This document shows positions 17,499 to 27,473 of a stretch of DNA of 64,000 bases, in pieces. The translations under genes were made by a program, and so were the position numbers. How positions within the stretch are numbered: position 1 is the stretch's first letter; each line of letters starts with the position of its first letter. The notes under the pieces were generated by a model. The model ran no database searches. It saw only the letters and a program-made list of their open reading frames with translations, and was not told where the DNA came from. The stretch covers positions 112,249 through 176,248 of the forward strand of contig CAWHCT010000005.1 of NCBI GenBank assembly GCA_963827785.1, written 5' to 3'. The stretch comes from Site-B1 sp963827785. GTDB taxonomy: Bacteria > Bacteroidota > Bacteroidia > Flavobacteriales > Flavobacteriaceae.

Positions 17499-18803
17499 AT
17501 GCTTTTAGTTTACTCTCATAAAATTACACCTCGGTTAAAATATACTTTTAAGCATATTTGTACCAGAATTTTGGGGATTCCGGTCATTTTCACCACTAAG
17601 GTCGAGGATTTTATAGCGCATAAAAGTCTTAAAATGTCCTATACCAATCAACCTCTTGCAAATGAATTTTATATAAGAAGTCATAAGATACTGTTCGAGC
17701 AAGGTCTGTCGGATATAGAGCTATTTGTTCAAGATTGGGAAGATACAAAAGGCTTTTTTCCAACGAGTGACAAAAGTTTTTTGCCCTACGATATTTTTGC
17801 AGCTTCATTTTATCTGATCAGTAGGTATGAAGAATATTTACCACATGTAAAGGATAGTTATGGTCGTTATTTGGCAACCGAGAGTGTGGCTCATATTAAC
17901 GGATTTTTAAATAGGCCTGTTGTTGATATATGGGCTTATAAATTTAGACTGGCTCTTCAAAAGAAATTTCCTGAATACCATTTCGCTGAAAGAAAGTACA
18001 ATATTCAACCCATTATAGATGTCCCAATTTCTCATAACTATAAATTAAAAGGAATTATGAGAACTGTTGGTGGCACATTAAGAGATCTATTTACATTTAA
18101 ATTAACCAAACTATATGAACGTTATACTGTTTTGTTTGGCATTGTAAAAGATCCTTATAATACCTTTAGCTACATAATCAATAAACAAAAAAGCCTTAAG
18201 ACAAAGTTTATTGTCTTCTTTTTAATTGCTGATTATTCCACCTATGATAAAAATATTAACATCAATAAGCGCGAATTTCAAAGTCTTATAAAATCTGTTG
18301 GAGATTATTGTAATATTGGATTAAAAGCCTCTTATTTTGCAGTTGAAGATGAAGTTCTTTTAAAGAAGGAAAAGACAATCATGGAATCCATCATAAATAC
18401 TGATCTGAAGATCACTCGGTTCTCTCATAATAAATTTAGCTTACCAGATTCTTACAGGCATTTGATAGATCTGGAAATAGAGGAAGATTATTCCATGGGT
18501 TATTTGAATACTATAGGTTTTAGAGCCGGAACCTGCACACCTTTTCTGTTTTATGATCTGGATTATGAAATTCAAACACCTCTTAAGGTATGCCCTTTTC
18601 AGCTTATAGATTTTGCGCTAATAAAATCGACTTCTTTGCTGGATAAGAAACAAGAATTATTAAGAATAATTGATGAGGTAAAAAAAGTAAATGGCACTTT
18701 TACGCCTATTTTCCACAATTACACCTTTAGTAGTGATGCAAGGTGGAAAGGATTTAAAGATCTGTTTAATTTAATTTTAGAATCAGAACATGAAGTTAAC
18801 TAA
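17499..18803 (+). CDS. Polysaccharide deacetylase-like protein (DUF7033-type)
   Basis: This 434-residue protein has the layout of a Bacteroidota family annotated as polysaccharide deacetylases with an N-terminal DUF7033 domain: YDIFAASFYLISRYEEYLPHVKDSYGRY near residue 88, LNRPVVDIWAYKFR near 138, then a NodB-like region with FRAGTCTPFLFYDL and FHNYTF near the end. The usual Asp-rich first motif reads only IIDVPISHNY, so catalysis is uncertain. It heads a run of five genes with overlapping ends; its last 14 bases overlap the HAD gene. A role in surface glycan metabolism is inferred from family only. Confidence 0.72.
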   Translation: MLLVYSHKITPRLKYTFKHICTRILGIPVIFTTKVEDFIAHKSLKMSYTNQPLANEFYIRSHKILFEQGLSDIELFVQDWEDTKGFFPTSDKSFLPYDIFAASFYLISRYEEYLPHVKDSYGRYLATESVAHINGFLNRPVVDIWAYKFRLALQKKFPEYHFAERKYNIQPIIDVPISHNYKLKGIMRTVGGTLRDLFTFKLTKLYERYTVLFGIVKDPYNTFSYIINKQKSLKTKFIVFFLIADYSTYDKNININKREFQSLIKSVGDYCNIGLKASYFAVEDEVLLKKEKTIMESIINTDLKITRFSHNKFSLPDSYRHLIDLEIEEDYSMGYLNTIGFRAGTCTPFLFYDLDYEIQTPLKVCPFQLIDFALIKSTSLLDKKQELLRIIDEVKKVNGTFTPIFHNYTFSSDARWKGFKDLFNLILESEHEVN

Positions 18804-19479
18804 TGTAAAAGATATTTTTTTTGATCTGGATCATACACTTTGGGATTTTGACAAAAATTCTGCCTTGACATTTCAAAAAATATTTGAACAGAACAATTTA
18901 GAATTGGAATTGAAAAGCTTTTTAAAAGTTTACGAACCTCTTAATTTGAATTATTGGAAACTTTACAGGGAGGAGAAAATTGATAAAGCCGGTTTACGCT
19001 ATGGTCGTCTTTCAGATACCTTCAAAGCTTTGGAAATATCAATTTCAGACGAAATCATACACCAATTATCGGAGGATTACATTAGTAATTTAACTTCGTT
19101 CAATCATTTATTTGAAAGTACAGTAGAGATATTGGATTACTTAAAACCCAATTATAGGTTACATATAATAACAAATGGGTTTAAAGAAGTGCAACATGGT
19201 AAACTAAGTAAGGCTAATATTGGTCAATACTTTGATACGGTCACAAATTCTGAGATGGTTGGTGTCAAGAAGCCCAATCCATTAATTTTTAATCATGCCT
19301 TAAAGGTTGCAAATGCTAATGTTAAGAAGAGCGTCATGGTAGGAGATAACTATGAAGCAGATATCCTAGGAGCATTGAATATTGGTTTGGATGCCATCTG
19401 CTTTAATTATCACAATGAGGAATTAGACAACCATGTTAAAAGTGTAAAACATTTATTGGAGTTAAAAAAGTATCTTTAA
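18790..19479 (+). CDS. HAD-superfamily phosphatase, YjjG type
   Basis: The 229-residue HAD hydrolase has motif I FFDLDHTLWDF with nucleophile Asp12 and Asp14, a helical cap, motif II ITNGF, the Lys in KKPNPLIF and motif IV VGDNYEADILGA. This order matches the YjjG family of pyrimidine nucleotide 5'-nucleotidases, which act on non-canonical nucleotides. The start ATG lies inside the end of the deacetylase-like gene, which indicates translational coupling. Confidence 0.88.
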   Translation: MKLTNVKDIFFDLDHTLWDFDKNSALTFQKIFEQNNLELELKSFLKVYEPLNLNYWKLYREEKIDKAGLRYGRLSDTFKALEISISDEIIHQLSEDYISNLTSFNHLFESTVEILDYLKPNYRLHIITNGFKEVQHGKLSKANIGQYFDTVTNSEMVGVKKPNPLIFNHALKVANANVKKSVMVGDNYEADILGALNIGLDAICFNYHNEELDNHVKSVKHLLELKKYL

Positions 19480-19525
19480 AGATAATATCTTCATTGTTAC
19501 CTCGTTAAAGAAATAAAGCCTTTAC

Positions 19526-20101
19526 ATGTTAAAAAATTTAACCCATTGCTCATTTATAGCAATATGCCTGGTATTTTGCTTTACGGCATGTATTAAGGAT
19601 GTAGATTTTCAACAGGCTGAAGACTTATCTATCTCTCCGGCTTTGGAAATAAGTATCATTCATTTTGAAGAGCCGGCGGGCACTTTTGTTGATGACAACG
19701 GTGTTGAACTAATTGCTGTTACAGATTCGGTTTACGTTGATATTTTTGGTGATGAATTTGTGGTAGATAATTTGATAAGAGCCGATTTTCAATTTGAGGC
19801 AACTAATACTATAAATAGATCATACCAAGCAGATGTCGAATTTTATAATGATGATTTTGAAATGCAACATAACTTTAGTTTTGGTGTTCCAGCCTCACCA
19901 TATAATCAAGAAATAGTCGTAGAATATGTTGAGGTTTTTGAAGGACCGGAATTAGAAGCTTTAAAAGCAACAACTAATTTGGTACTGACATTTACATTAT
20001 TACCCAGTAACGACGGTTCTATACTTCAAGACAGTTCTCCGGGGAATTTAAAACTAAGATCAAAAGCCTCTTTTTATTTGGAAATAAACACTTCTGAATG
20101 A
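19526..20101 (+). CDS. Lipoprotein of unknown function
   Basis: I do not recognise this family. The 191-residue product has a lipoprotein signal with the probable lipidated Cys at 22 (FCFTAC), followed by a mostly beta, acidic sequence. Its stop overlaps the start of the DUF5723 gene by four bases (ATGA), so the two are translated together and may act together at the outer membrane. Confidence 0.7.
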   Translation: MLKNLTHCSFIAICLVFCFTACIKDVDFQQAEDLSISPALEISIIHFEEPAGTFVDDNGVELIAVTDSVYVDIFGDEFVVDNLIRADFQFEATNTINRSYQADVEFYNDDFEMQHNFSFGVPASPYNQEIVVEYVEVFEGPELEALKATTNLVLTFTLLPSNDGSILQDSSPGNLKLRSKASFYLEINTSE

Positions 20102-21513
20102 TCCGTATTTTCTGGTTATTTGTTTTATTGGCTTGCAACGGCTTCTCTCAAAACAAGCAGGTCCTATACGGATTTGATGAAATTCCACAATCCAATTTAC
20201 TGAATCCCGGAAATATAGTTTCACACCAATGGTATGTAGGTGCACCATTATTATCAAAAATTCATGCCCAGTTTGGAATGTCTAAAATCTCGGTATATGA
20301 TCTTTTTGCTGATGATGGAACCGACTTTAACTCTAAATTGCGAAAAGCCATTTACAGCATGGATTCAAAAGATCATTTTGCAATCAATCAGCAACTGGAG
20401 ATTATTTCAGGAGGATTTGCTTTTGGAAGCTATTTTGAAAAAGATCAATATCTGTCTTTTGGATTGTATCAGGAAACAGATGTGTTTATTTACTTTCCAA
20501 AGGACTATGCCATTTTAGCCTACGAAGGCAATCAAAACAATATCAACAGAATATTCGATCTAAGTCATTTAAATGTGCAGGCAGAATTACTATCCGTTTT
20601 TCATGTAGGATACAACAAAAAATTAAATAAAAAACTTACCGTAGGTGCAAGAGGAAAAATATATTCAAGCCTAATGAACTTTAGTTCTAATAATAACTCA
20701 GGAACTTTTGTCACTGTTCCGGGAGAGAATAATTATTACGATCATATTTTTGATTTGAATTTAACGTTAAACACCTCCGGAGCTTCATCATTGCTGAGTG
20801 ATGACAATTCCGATTTTTCAAAGGATATAAAAGAAATAAGAAATAGGGTCTTATTCGGAGGTAATTTAGGACTGGGATTTGATATAGGTTTTACTTATCA
20901 GCCCAAAGATCAATGGACAATAACCGGCAGCTTGCAAGATATTGGGTTTATTTCCCATAGTAAGGATATCGAAAATTATTCACTAAATGGATTTTACAGA
21001 TTTGATGGTATCAATCCGGTATTTGAAGAAAGCCAACAGGGACAATCCGCTGAAAACTACTGGAATGAAATAGCAGATGAATTTGAAGAATTATTCACCT
21101 TAAAGGAGTCAACTTCGAAATTTACGACCTGGAGACCTGTAAAATTTAATGCGTCCTTGGATTATGCTTATGGTGAAAAAGTAAATAAGGAATGTAATTG
21201 TTTAGATGAAGATACTGAATACATGAACAAGGTTGGAATTCAAATATTTTCTGTAAACAGACCAAAATCTACTCAATTTTCAGCAACAACATATTACTAT
21301 AGAAGATTGATAGATCAACTAAGGATTAAGGCCACTTATACAGTGGATTCGTATTCATTTACCAATTTAGGATTGGGATTGTCTGCTCATTTAAGCAACA
21401 TAAATTTTTATTTCTTGGTAGATAATTTGTTGGAATTTCAGAATTTAGCCAAAGCACAAAGTGTATCTTTACAACTAGGACTAAATTATATTTTTAAAAC
21501 AAATGAAAACTAA
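20098..21513 (+). CDS. DUF5723 family outer-membrane protein
   Basis: The 471-residue protein has a signal peptide (IRIFWLFVLLACNGFSQ) and alternating hydrophobic-polar strands ending in an aromatic-rich C-terminus (VSLQLGLNYIFKT), as in transmembrane beta barrels. The overall plan (FDEIPQSNLLNPGN near the start, GARGKIYSSLMN in the middle, GLGLSAHLSNINFYFLVDNL near the end) matches the DUF5723 family of Bacteroidota. Function is unknown. It overlaps both neighbours. Confidence 0.78.
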   Translation: MIRIFWLFVLLACNGFSQNKQVLYGFDEIPQSNLLNPGNIVSHQWYVGAPLLSKIHAQFGMSKISVYDLFADDGTDFNSKLRKAIYSMDSKDHFAINQQLEIISGGFAFGSYFEKDQYLSFGLYQETDVFIYFPKDYAILAYEGNQNNINRIFDLSHLNVQAELLSVFHVGYNKKLNKKLTVGARGKIYSSLMNFSSNNNSGTFVTVPGENNYYDHIFDLNLTLNTSGASSLLSDDNSDFSKDIKEIRNRVLFGGNLGLGFDIGFTYQPKDQWTITGSLQDIGFISHSKDIENYSLNGFYRFDGINPVFEESQQGQSAENYWNEIADEFEELFTLKESTSKFTTWRPVKFNASLDYAYGEKVNKECNCLDEDTEYMNKVGIQIFSVNRPKSTQFSATTYYYRRLIDQLRIKATYTVDSYSFTNLGLGLSAHLSNINFYFLVDNLLEFQNLAKAQSVSLQLGLNYIFKTNEN

Positions 21514-22363
21514 ATTCTTTTCAATACTCATTTCCTGTGTATTTATAATTGGATTAAATGCTCAGACCAATCTTAATAATTACAAATATGTTCTGGTTCC
21601 AAAGAAATTTGATTTCTTGAAAGAGGCAGACCAATATCAGTTAAATTCATTAACAAAGTTTTTATTAGAAAAAGAAAATTTTACAGCAATTTTTGATGAT
21701 AAGGACTTTCCCGAAGATCTGGCTAAAGATAGATGTTTGGCTTTAGAAGCAAACGTTATAGATGACAGTGGATTGTTTAAAACCAAATTGACTGTACAAT
21801 TAGAAGATTGCAGAAAAAATATTCTCTTTACTTCTCGACAAGGAGACTCAAAAGAGAAAGAATATCAAAAAGCCTATTTTGAATCATTAAGAGAAGCATT
21901 TCAATCTTTTAAAACTATAAATTACGAATATAAACCAATACAAAATAATACTCCGGTAAGTATCGAGACTGCAAAAGAACCTGTTAAAGAAATTATCCCG
22001 GTTGACGAACCTGAAAAGTTAGAAGCGATTAAGGATTTAAAACCGGAACCTAAATTAGAACCTGAAAAACCTGTAACTCCGGAAGTGCCAAAAAAGGAAG
22101 AAAAGGATGAAGTAATTAAAAAACCTAAAGCAGAACCGGTATTTGTTAAGGATGATGAAATAAATGTTTTATATGCTCAAAAAATCGATGGAGGTTATCA
22201 ATTAGTTGACAGTTCACCAAAAATTGTTATGATACTTTTTAGTACTCCAAAACAAGATGTTTTTATAGTAAAAGGTGAAGACGCTATTGTTTTTAAGGAA
22301 AATGGGAATTGGTTTAAGTCAAAAAACAGTACAGCACGAGAAATATTAAATATTAAGTTCTAA
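21503..22363 (+). CDS. Secreted protein with Pro-Glu-Lys linker
   Basis: The 286-residue protein has a signal peptide ending in LNAQ, an N-terminal domain (KYVLVPKKFDFLKEADQYQLNS and later LTVQLEDCRK), a charged linker of repeated EPxK/KPExE units from about 160 to 215, and a small C-terminal domain (INVLYAQKIDGGYQLVDSSPK). The linker suggests it spans part of the periplasm. It overlaps the DUF5723 gene by 11 bases and ends one base from the convergent rarA stop. I do not recognise a function. Confidence 0.72.
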   Translation: MKTKFFSILISCVFIIGLNAQTNLNNYKYVLVPKKFDFLKEADQYQLNSLTKFLLEKENFTAIFDDKDFPEDLAKDRCLALEANVIDDSGLFKTKLTVQLEDCRKNILFTSRQGDSKEKEYQKAYFESLREAFQSFKTINYEYKPIQNNTPVSIETAKEPVKEIIPVDEPEKLEAIKDLKPEPKLEPEKPVTPEVPKKEEKDEVIKKPKAEPVFVKDDEINVLYAQKIDGGYQLVDSSPKIVMILFSTPKQDVFIVKGEDAIVFKENGNWFKSKNSTAREILNIKF

Positions 22364-22364
22364 C

Positions 22365-23641
22365 TTAATAACCATACTTATCCTTCCAACGCGTCTTTAA
22401 AAAATCTCGCAAGGTGTTTTCCCTGCTGTTATTTCCGGGATCATAAAGTTTTGTGTTCTTGATCTCATCCGGAAGGAATTCATGTTCTGCAAAGTTTTTC
22501 TCATAATTATGAGCATATTTGTATTCGTCACCATAACCCAGCTCTTTCATTAATTTTGTTGGCGCATTTCTTATACTCAAGGGCACAGACAGATCTCCTG
22601 TTTCTTTCACCAGTTGTTGTGCTTTGCTAATTGCCTGATAGGCCGCATTACTTTTTGCAGAACTGGCTAAATAAGTAGCACATTGACTCAAAATAATCCT
22701 GGATTCAGGATAACCAATTGCAGAAACAGCCTGGAATGTATTATTGGCAATTACCAAAGCAGTAGGATTGGCATTACCAATATCCTCACTTGCGAGAATA
22801 AGCATTCGTCTTGCTATAAATTTTAGATCTTCACCACCTTCGATCATCCTCGCCAGCCAATAAACGGCTGCATTTGGATCACTTCCTCTAATGGATTTTA
22901 TAAAGGCCGAAATAATATCATAATGCTGCTCACCGGTTTTATCATATCGCACGGTATTTTGCTGCACCTTTTCCAAAACCAGGTCATTGGTAATGATTAT
23001 GGATTTACCTTCTTCAGAATTTACGATCAGTTCAAAAATATTCAGCAATTTTCTGGCGTCACCTCCGGAAAGTCGCAATAAGACATCTGTTTCTTTAAGT
23101 TTTATCTTTTTTTGAGATATTATCTCATCTTCTTTAATTGCTCGCTTTAAAAGGTTTCTAAATCTTTTTTATCAAATGAGTTTAAAATATAGACCTGACA
23201 TCGAGATAACAATGCGGGAATGACTTCAAAACTTGGATTTTCGGTCGTGGCACCAATTAAGGTCACCCAACCTTTTTCTACAGCTTGCAATAATGAATCT
23301 TGCTGTGATTTGCTAAATCGGTGGATCTCATCTATAAATAAAATCGGGTTTTTAGTCGTAAACAAGCCACCACTTTGTTTCGCTTTTTCAATGATCTCAC
23401 GTACATCTTTAACCCCCGAATTAATGGCGCTTAAAGTATAAAATGGCCTCCCCGATTCAGAGGCTATGATATTTGCCAAAGTCGTTTTACCGGTTCCTGG
23501 TGGTCCCCAAAATATCATTGAAGGAATGAGTCCCAGTTTAATTTGTTTGGTCAAAGCACCATCTTTTCCAACCAAATGATTCTGGCTCAGAAAGTCTTTA
23601 AGAACTTTCGGTCTCAAACGCTCTGCTAAAGGTTCATTCAT
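22365..23641 (-). CDS. rarA: Replication-associated AAA ATPase RarA/MgsA (one frame break)
   Basis: RarA is a clamp-loader-like ATPase that acts at stalled replication forks. The N-terminal part shows Walker A GPPGTGKTT, Walker B LFIDEIHRF and sensor GATTENPSF; the C-terminal part has LLRLSGGDARKLLN and the family ending (FLPDEIKNTKLYDPGNN). The frame is broken near 23153: the text ...FDKKDLETF stops, while restoring one missing base in the run CCTTTT (minus strand) gives LETLLKRAIKEDEI and rejoins the second half. With that repair the protein has the normal length of about 425 residues. I regard it as an intact gene with a sequence error. Confidence 0.9.
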
Positions 23642-23805
23642 AAAGTAAAATTACAGTATTTTTTAATGATTGGGTGTGTCCCCGATATAAATTCAGATTC
23701 TCAAAAGAATTTTAAACAAAAGCTCAATCATTCACTTTTATTATTACATGACAAATTATCATTAATATCCAAATTGGATAACTATTTGCTATATTTATTT
23801 CAAGA

Positions 23806-24546
23806 ATGAAAAAACAGGAACATTTTACCTTCTCGAATGGTGTAATAGCTTATCCGCTGCTATTCGTGTTACTTATATGGATCGTATTCTGGTATGAAAT
23901 ACGCTTTGGGGAAGATTTCACAAGCTTTGGAATTTATCCTCAAAAATTAAAAGGACTTGTTGGGGTAGTATGCAGTCCGTTTATTCATGCCGATATTAAG
24001 CATCTATATCATAATACCATTCCGTTATTTATTTTATCGGCCGCTTTGTTCTATTTCTATCGACCTATTGCATGGAAAGTAATAGGTTTTGGTATTTTGC
24101 TTTCAGGATTATTGACATGGTCTTTTGCACGTCCTGCATATCATATTGGGGCTAGTGGATTGATCTATGTGCTTTTCAGTTTTACATTTTTTAAAGGCAT
24201 TTTTGCCAAACATTACAGGCTGATTGCACTTTCCTTATTGGTCATTTTTTTATACGGAAGTTTGGTTATGTACGCACTTCCAATAGAGGAAGGTATATCC
24301 TGGGAAGGACATTTATCAGGACTCATTACGGGATTGATTTTTGCTTTGATATTCAGAAAAGAAATTGCAAAACCTAAAAAATATGTCTGGGAAGAAGAAA
24401 ATTATAATGAAGAGGATGATGATTTCCTGAAGCATTTTGATGAAAATGGAAACTTTATTGAAAACAGAGCTCAACAAATAGAGGAGGAGCCACCCACTAT
24501 AAAGTATACCATAAAAAAAGATAATGGTTCACATTTGAAGCAATAA
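23806..24546 (+). CDS. Rhomboid family intramembrane serine protease
   Basis: Rhomboids cut transmembrane proteins within the membrane. The 246-residue protein has about six membrane segments, HADIKHLYHN near residue 61, the nucleophile Ser117 in GASG (115-118) and His169 in WEGHLSG, which completes the Ser-His dyad. The C-terminal 60 residues are a charged cytosolic tail (EEENYNEEDDDFLKHFDENGN). The substrate is unknown. The convergent neighbour is rlmB. Confidence 0.9.
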   Translation: MKKQEHFTFSNGVIAYPLLFVLLIWIVFWYEIRFGEDFTSFGIYPQKLKGLVGVVCSPFIHADIKHLYHNTIPLFILSAALFYFYRPIAWKVIGFGILLSGLLTWSFARPAYHIGASGLIYVLFSFTFFKGIFAKHYRLIALSLLVIFLYGSLVMYALPIEEGISWEGHLSGLITGLIFALIFRKEIAKPKKYVWEEENYNEEDDDFLKHFDENGNFIENRAQQIEEEPPTIKYTIKKDNGSHLKQ

Positions 24547-24590
24547 ATAAATTTTTCTTCAGAATTATGAAGCTTAAAATAAATAGTAAA

Positions 24591-24632
24591 TTTCTAACTC
24601 TAACATCTAACTCTAACTTCTAACAATCTAAC
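24591..24632. repeat. TCTAAC short tandem tract
   Basis: TCTAAC occurs six times at 6-12 base spacing between the convergent rhomboid and rlmB genes. It is not coding and forms no obvious hairpin. It is a member of the short-period spacer class also seen near 57283-57325. Confidence 0.55.
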
Positions 24633-24655
24633 AGCGAAGCGGTCTAATATCTTTT

Positions 24656-25390
24656 TTAAAGTCGTTGTCTAACTGCCTCATATAAAAAGGCACCACAGGC
24701 TACGGATACGTTCAATGATTCAATTTCACCCAGGAGAGGTAATTTAGCTTTTTCATCCGCTAATTTTAATACAGATGGATTTATACCTTTACCTTCAGAT
24801 CCCATGATAATTGCACAAGGTTCTTTAAATGAAATATCATAAATGGTCTTATCTGTTTTTTCAGTAGCTGCAATTATTTTAATGCCACTTGCCTGTAAAT
24901 GGAACATGGCATCTTTAATATGATCTACCTTGCAAATAGGCACTTTAAAGACAGCTCCGGCACTTGTTTTAATAGTATCTCCATTAACAGGTGCTCCACC
25001 TTTTTTCTGGATTATTATTCCATCAACTCCGGTACATTCTGCAGTTCTTATAATGGCTCCAAAATTCCTGACATCACTTATTTGATCCAGCAATAAGAAT
25101 AAAGGTGTTTTACCTGATTCAATAACATTTAAAACCAGATTATCAATATCATAAAACTCAATTGGAGCAATAGTTGCAACAACGCCTTGATGATTGTTAT
25201 TTGTAAGCCTGTTTAGCTTCTCAACAGGAACATAGGATGTGTTAAGACGTTCTTTCCTCAATAATGATTCTAATTCCTGAAATAATTCTCCTCTCAATCC
25301 TTTTTGCAGAAAAACCTTATCAATGGCTTTATCGGAATTTATGGCTTCAATTACCGCTCTCAATCCGTATATTTTAGTCTCTTGTTCCAT
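24656..25390 (-). CDS. rlmB: 23S rRNA (guanosine-2'-O)-methyltransferase RlmB
   Basis: RlmB methylates the ribose of a conserved guanosine (2251 in E. coli numbering) in the peptidyl-transferase centre. The 244-residue protein has an N-terminal substrate-binding domain (IYGLRAVIEAI) and a SPOUT knot domain with LDQISDVRNFGAIIRTAECTG, IMGSEGKGI and LPLLGEIESLNVSVA, which hold the SAM-binding knot. Paralogues such as TrmH-like enzymes share these motifs, but the layout fits RlmB best. The upstream terminator at 25404-25433 separates it from the subtilase gene. Confidence 0.9.
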   Translation of the reverse strand: MEQETKIYGLRAVIEAINSDKAIDKVFLQKGLRGELFQELESLLRKERLNTSYVPVEKLNRLTNNNHQGVVATIAPIEFYDIDNLVLNVIESGKTPLFLLLDQISDVRNFGAIIRTAECTGVDGIIIQKKGGAPVNGDTIKTSAGAVFKVPICKVDHIKDAMFHLQASGIKIIAATEKTDKTIYDISFKEPCAIIMGSEGKGINPSVLKLADEKAKLPLLGEIESLNVSVACGAFLYEAVRQRL

Positions 25391-25403
25391 TAAGACAAAT
25401 GTA

Positions 25404-25433
25404 TAAAAAAACCACTCCTTTAAGAGAGTGGTT
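25404..25433 (-). terminator. Terminator of the subtilase gene
   Basis: On the minus strand AACCACTC pairs with GAGTGGTT around an 8-base loop, followed by seven T. It sits 20 bases after the subtilase stop at 25456 and upstream of rlmB. It is a textbook intrinsic terminator. Confidence 0.85.
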
Positions 25434-25455
25434 ATAGTTTTAATTATTTATGTTT

Positions 25456-27396
25456 CTATTGAAGTATGACCTTTTTATTCATAACAGCATTTCCCTGGTT
25501 AATTTTAAGGACATAGATACCTTTTGATAAGGAACTTGTCTCTATGGAACTTGTTATTTTTGAACTGTTTGGCGAAATCACATTTGAAAACACTTCTCTT
25601 CCTTGAATATCTAATAATGAAACATTTATCTTACTATTGTTTACAGAGTTGAACTTAAAGTTTACAATATCATTTGCCGGGTTTGGCCAAATAAAAAATT
25701 CTGATAGTGAATTATCTCTGGTACTTAGGGTAAAATCAGATCCGGTTACAACAATTGAAAAGGCCTGAGGTAAATTATCTCTTAAAGACCCTTTATGAGT
25801 GACTGTTAATGTATATGATCCAGACACTGGAGCAGGTATATCTATGTTTTCAACCGTATCAACCAGGTTATCTCCTTTTTGAGCCAATCCATCCACATTG
25901 CTCAAATCCAATCTCCATGGAAGAGAAACATCAGAATTACTATCAGTTAATCTTAGATCCAGATCATTCACCAAAGCAGGAACTGGACTATTCAATTGTC
26001 CATCCTTAGGCAGTTCCCGGTGGATCTGTCCAGCATAAGGTTGCACTTAATTGAGAAGTTCCGCTTACATTAAAAGTTCTTGTATAGGTTTGTCCCGGTG
26101 ATAAACTTGTTTCAACTATTAATGCTGTATTATTTGTGTCTCCTAAAATAGTTTCAGCAGCTCGTTTTGCATTCAATAATCCCCAGCCAAAAATTGGCCC
26201 GGGACCCGGAACACTTGGTGATTCATCTGCCGTGTGGCATGCTAAACCCTTTAAGGTAGCAGCTCTCATATATTTAGTATTCAACTGGTTGTAATATTGT
26301 TGCAATAATAAAAGCGTTCCGGTTGTATTTGGAGCAGACATGGAAGTGCCATTATAAGTACTATATGCAGTATCTGATGTGCTTATACTGGAATAAACAC
26401 TGGTTCCATCTGCCGTAATATCAGGTTTTATCCTGCCGTCATCAGAAGGTCCCTGACTGCTGCCAGAATTGATTGACATACTCAACAGTTCACCACTTCC
26501 ATTAGGATTTATAAGAGGGTTATCCGCATTTGCCACTACTAAATTATTCTTACTGTTTTTATTACCTACCAGCTTATCATAATTGGCAGCTAAGTCCACC
26601 TGTATATGTATTAGAACCATCATTTCCTGCTGAGACCACACATAAAAGGTAAGGAGCATTAAATGCCACATCATCCCAGGTTCGTGCCTCAGAATCATAA
26701 CAACCCATCATCCATGCGAAAGTAGGATTTGTCTGCATTGGAATACCATAGGAATGATTAGATAACAAGAGACCATTGGTAGTAGCCTCATTTAGTGCTT
26801 CCTGATCATCAAAATCCCAGTCAAAAGAAGTCAATGTAGCTTGCGGAGCCATGCCTTTTGCTTGTGCGCTGGTTCCTTTTGCTATGATTGTTCCGGATAC
26901 ATGCGTAGAATGGTCACTTTGGTCATTCGACGCAGAGAGATCTGGATTATCAACTCTGGAAACCGGTATAGGGCTGTTATCGAGAAATTCCTGATGAGTA
27001 GCAAGTGTAGGACCACCATCCCAGGTCGCGACATGCATATTTTGACCATCAAGATTTAAACCTAAACCTCCACCTGTTTGTAAAAAGTTTGTTCGTGTTG
27101 ATACGGCTTCAGAAACGTTATCAGTTGAATAATAAATAGGTTGACCATTCAAGTATCTTCCTTATCTTCATGACACCTCCATTTTCTAATTTAATGGTTC
27201 TGGGTACTCCTGTTCTTGCAATGTAGTCATCAACTTCTTGTTTCTCAGCCAGATTTTTCTCAATTAGAACCTGTTTTAAATTATTGATTTTTGTCTGATC
27301 GTAAGTTTGGATGATCTTTTGTCTTTCTTCAGGTGTTTGTCCAAAAATTTGAGTACAAAAGACAGAAAGAACTGTAATGAGTAGAATTCTTTTCAT
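25456..27396 (-). CDS. Secreted S8 (subtilisin-like) protease with T9SS sorting domain (three frame breaks)
   Basis: The joined product is about 646 residues: a signal peptide (MKRILLITVLSVFCTQIFGQ), a short propeptide, the S8 domain with Asp in VATWDGG, His in HSTHVSG and Ser in GTSMSAP, a beta-sandwich domain and a type A C-terminal sorting domain (FFIWPNPANDIVNFKF ... GIYVLKINQGNAVMNKKVILQ). The sorting domain indicates export and surface attachment by the type IX system. Single extra bases near 27159, 26594 and 26008 break the frame; removing each restores IRRYLNGQ, TGGLAANYD and PPGTAKDGQ. It lies between two terminators next to Sus-like uptake genes. Confidence 0.88.
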
Positions 27397-27420
27397 TTTT
27401 TCAATTTTTGTAAATATAAA

Positions 27421-27457
27421 AAAAAAGAGCTTTTTAGTTTTAAAAAGCTCTTTTTTT
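27421..27457 (-). terminator. Terminator of the downstream Sus-like locus
   Basis: GAGCTTTTTA (27427-27436) and TAAAAAGCTC (27441-27450) form a perfect 10-base stem around GTTT, flanked by A and T runs, so it could work in both directions. It lies just after the stop at 27474 of the last gene of the locus and before the subtilase gene. Confidence 0.85.
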
Positions 27458-27473
27458 ATGGTATCACCTTGTG

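Noticed and set aside
26006..27396. Four separate small subtilase-like genes
   Set aside because: The pieces are consecutive parts of one S8 protease in shifted frames, and repair of three single bases joins them with full family text.
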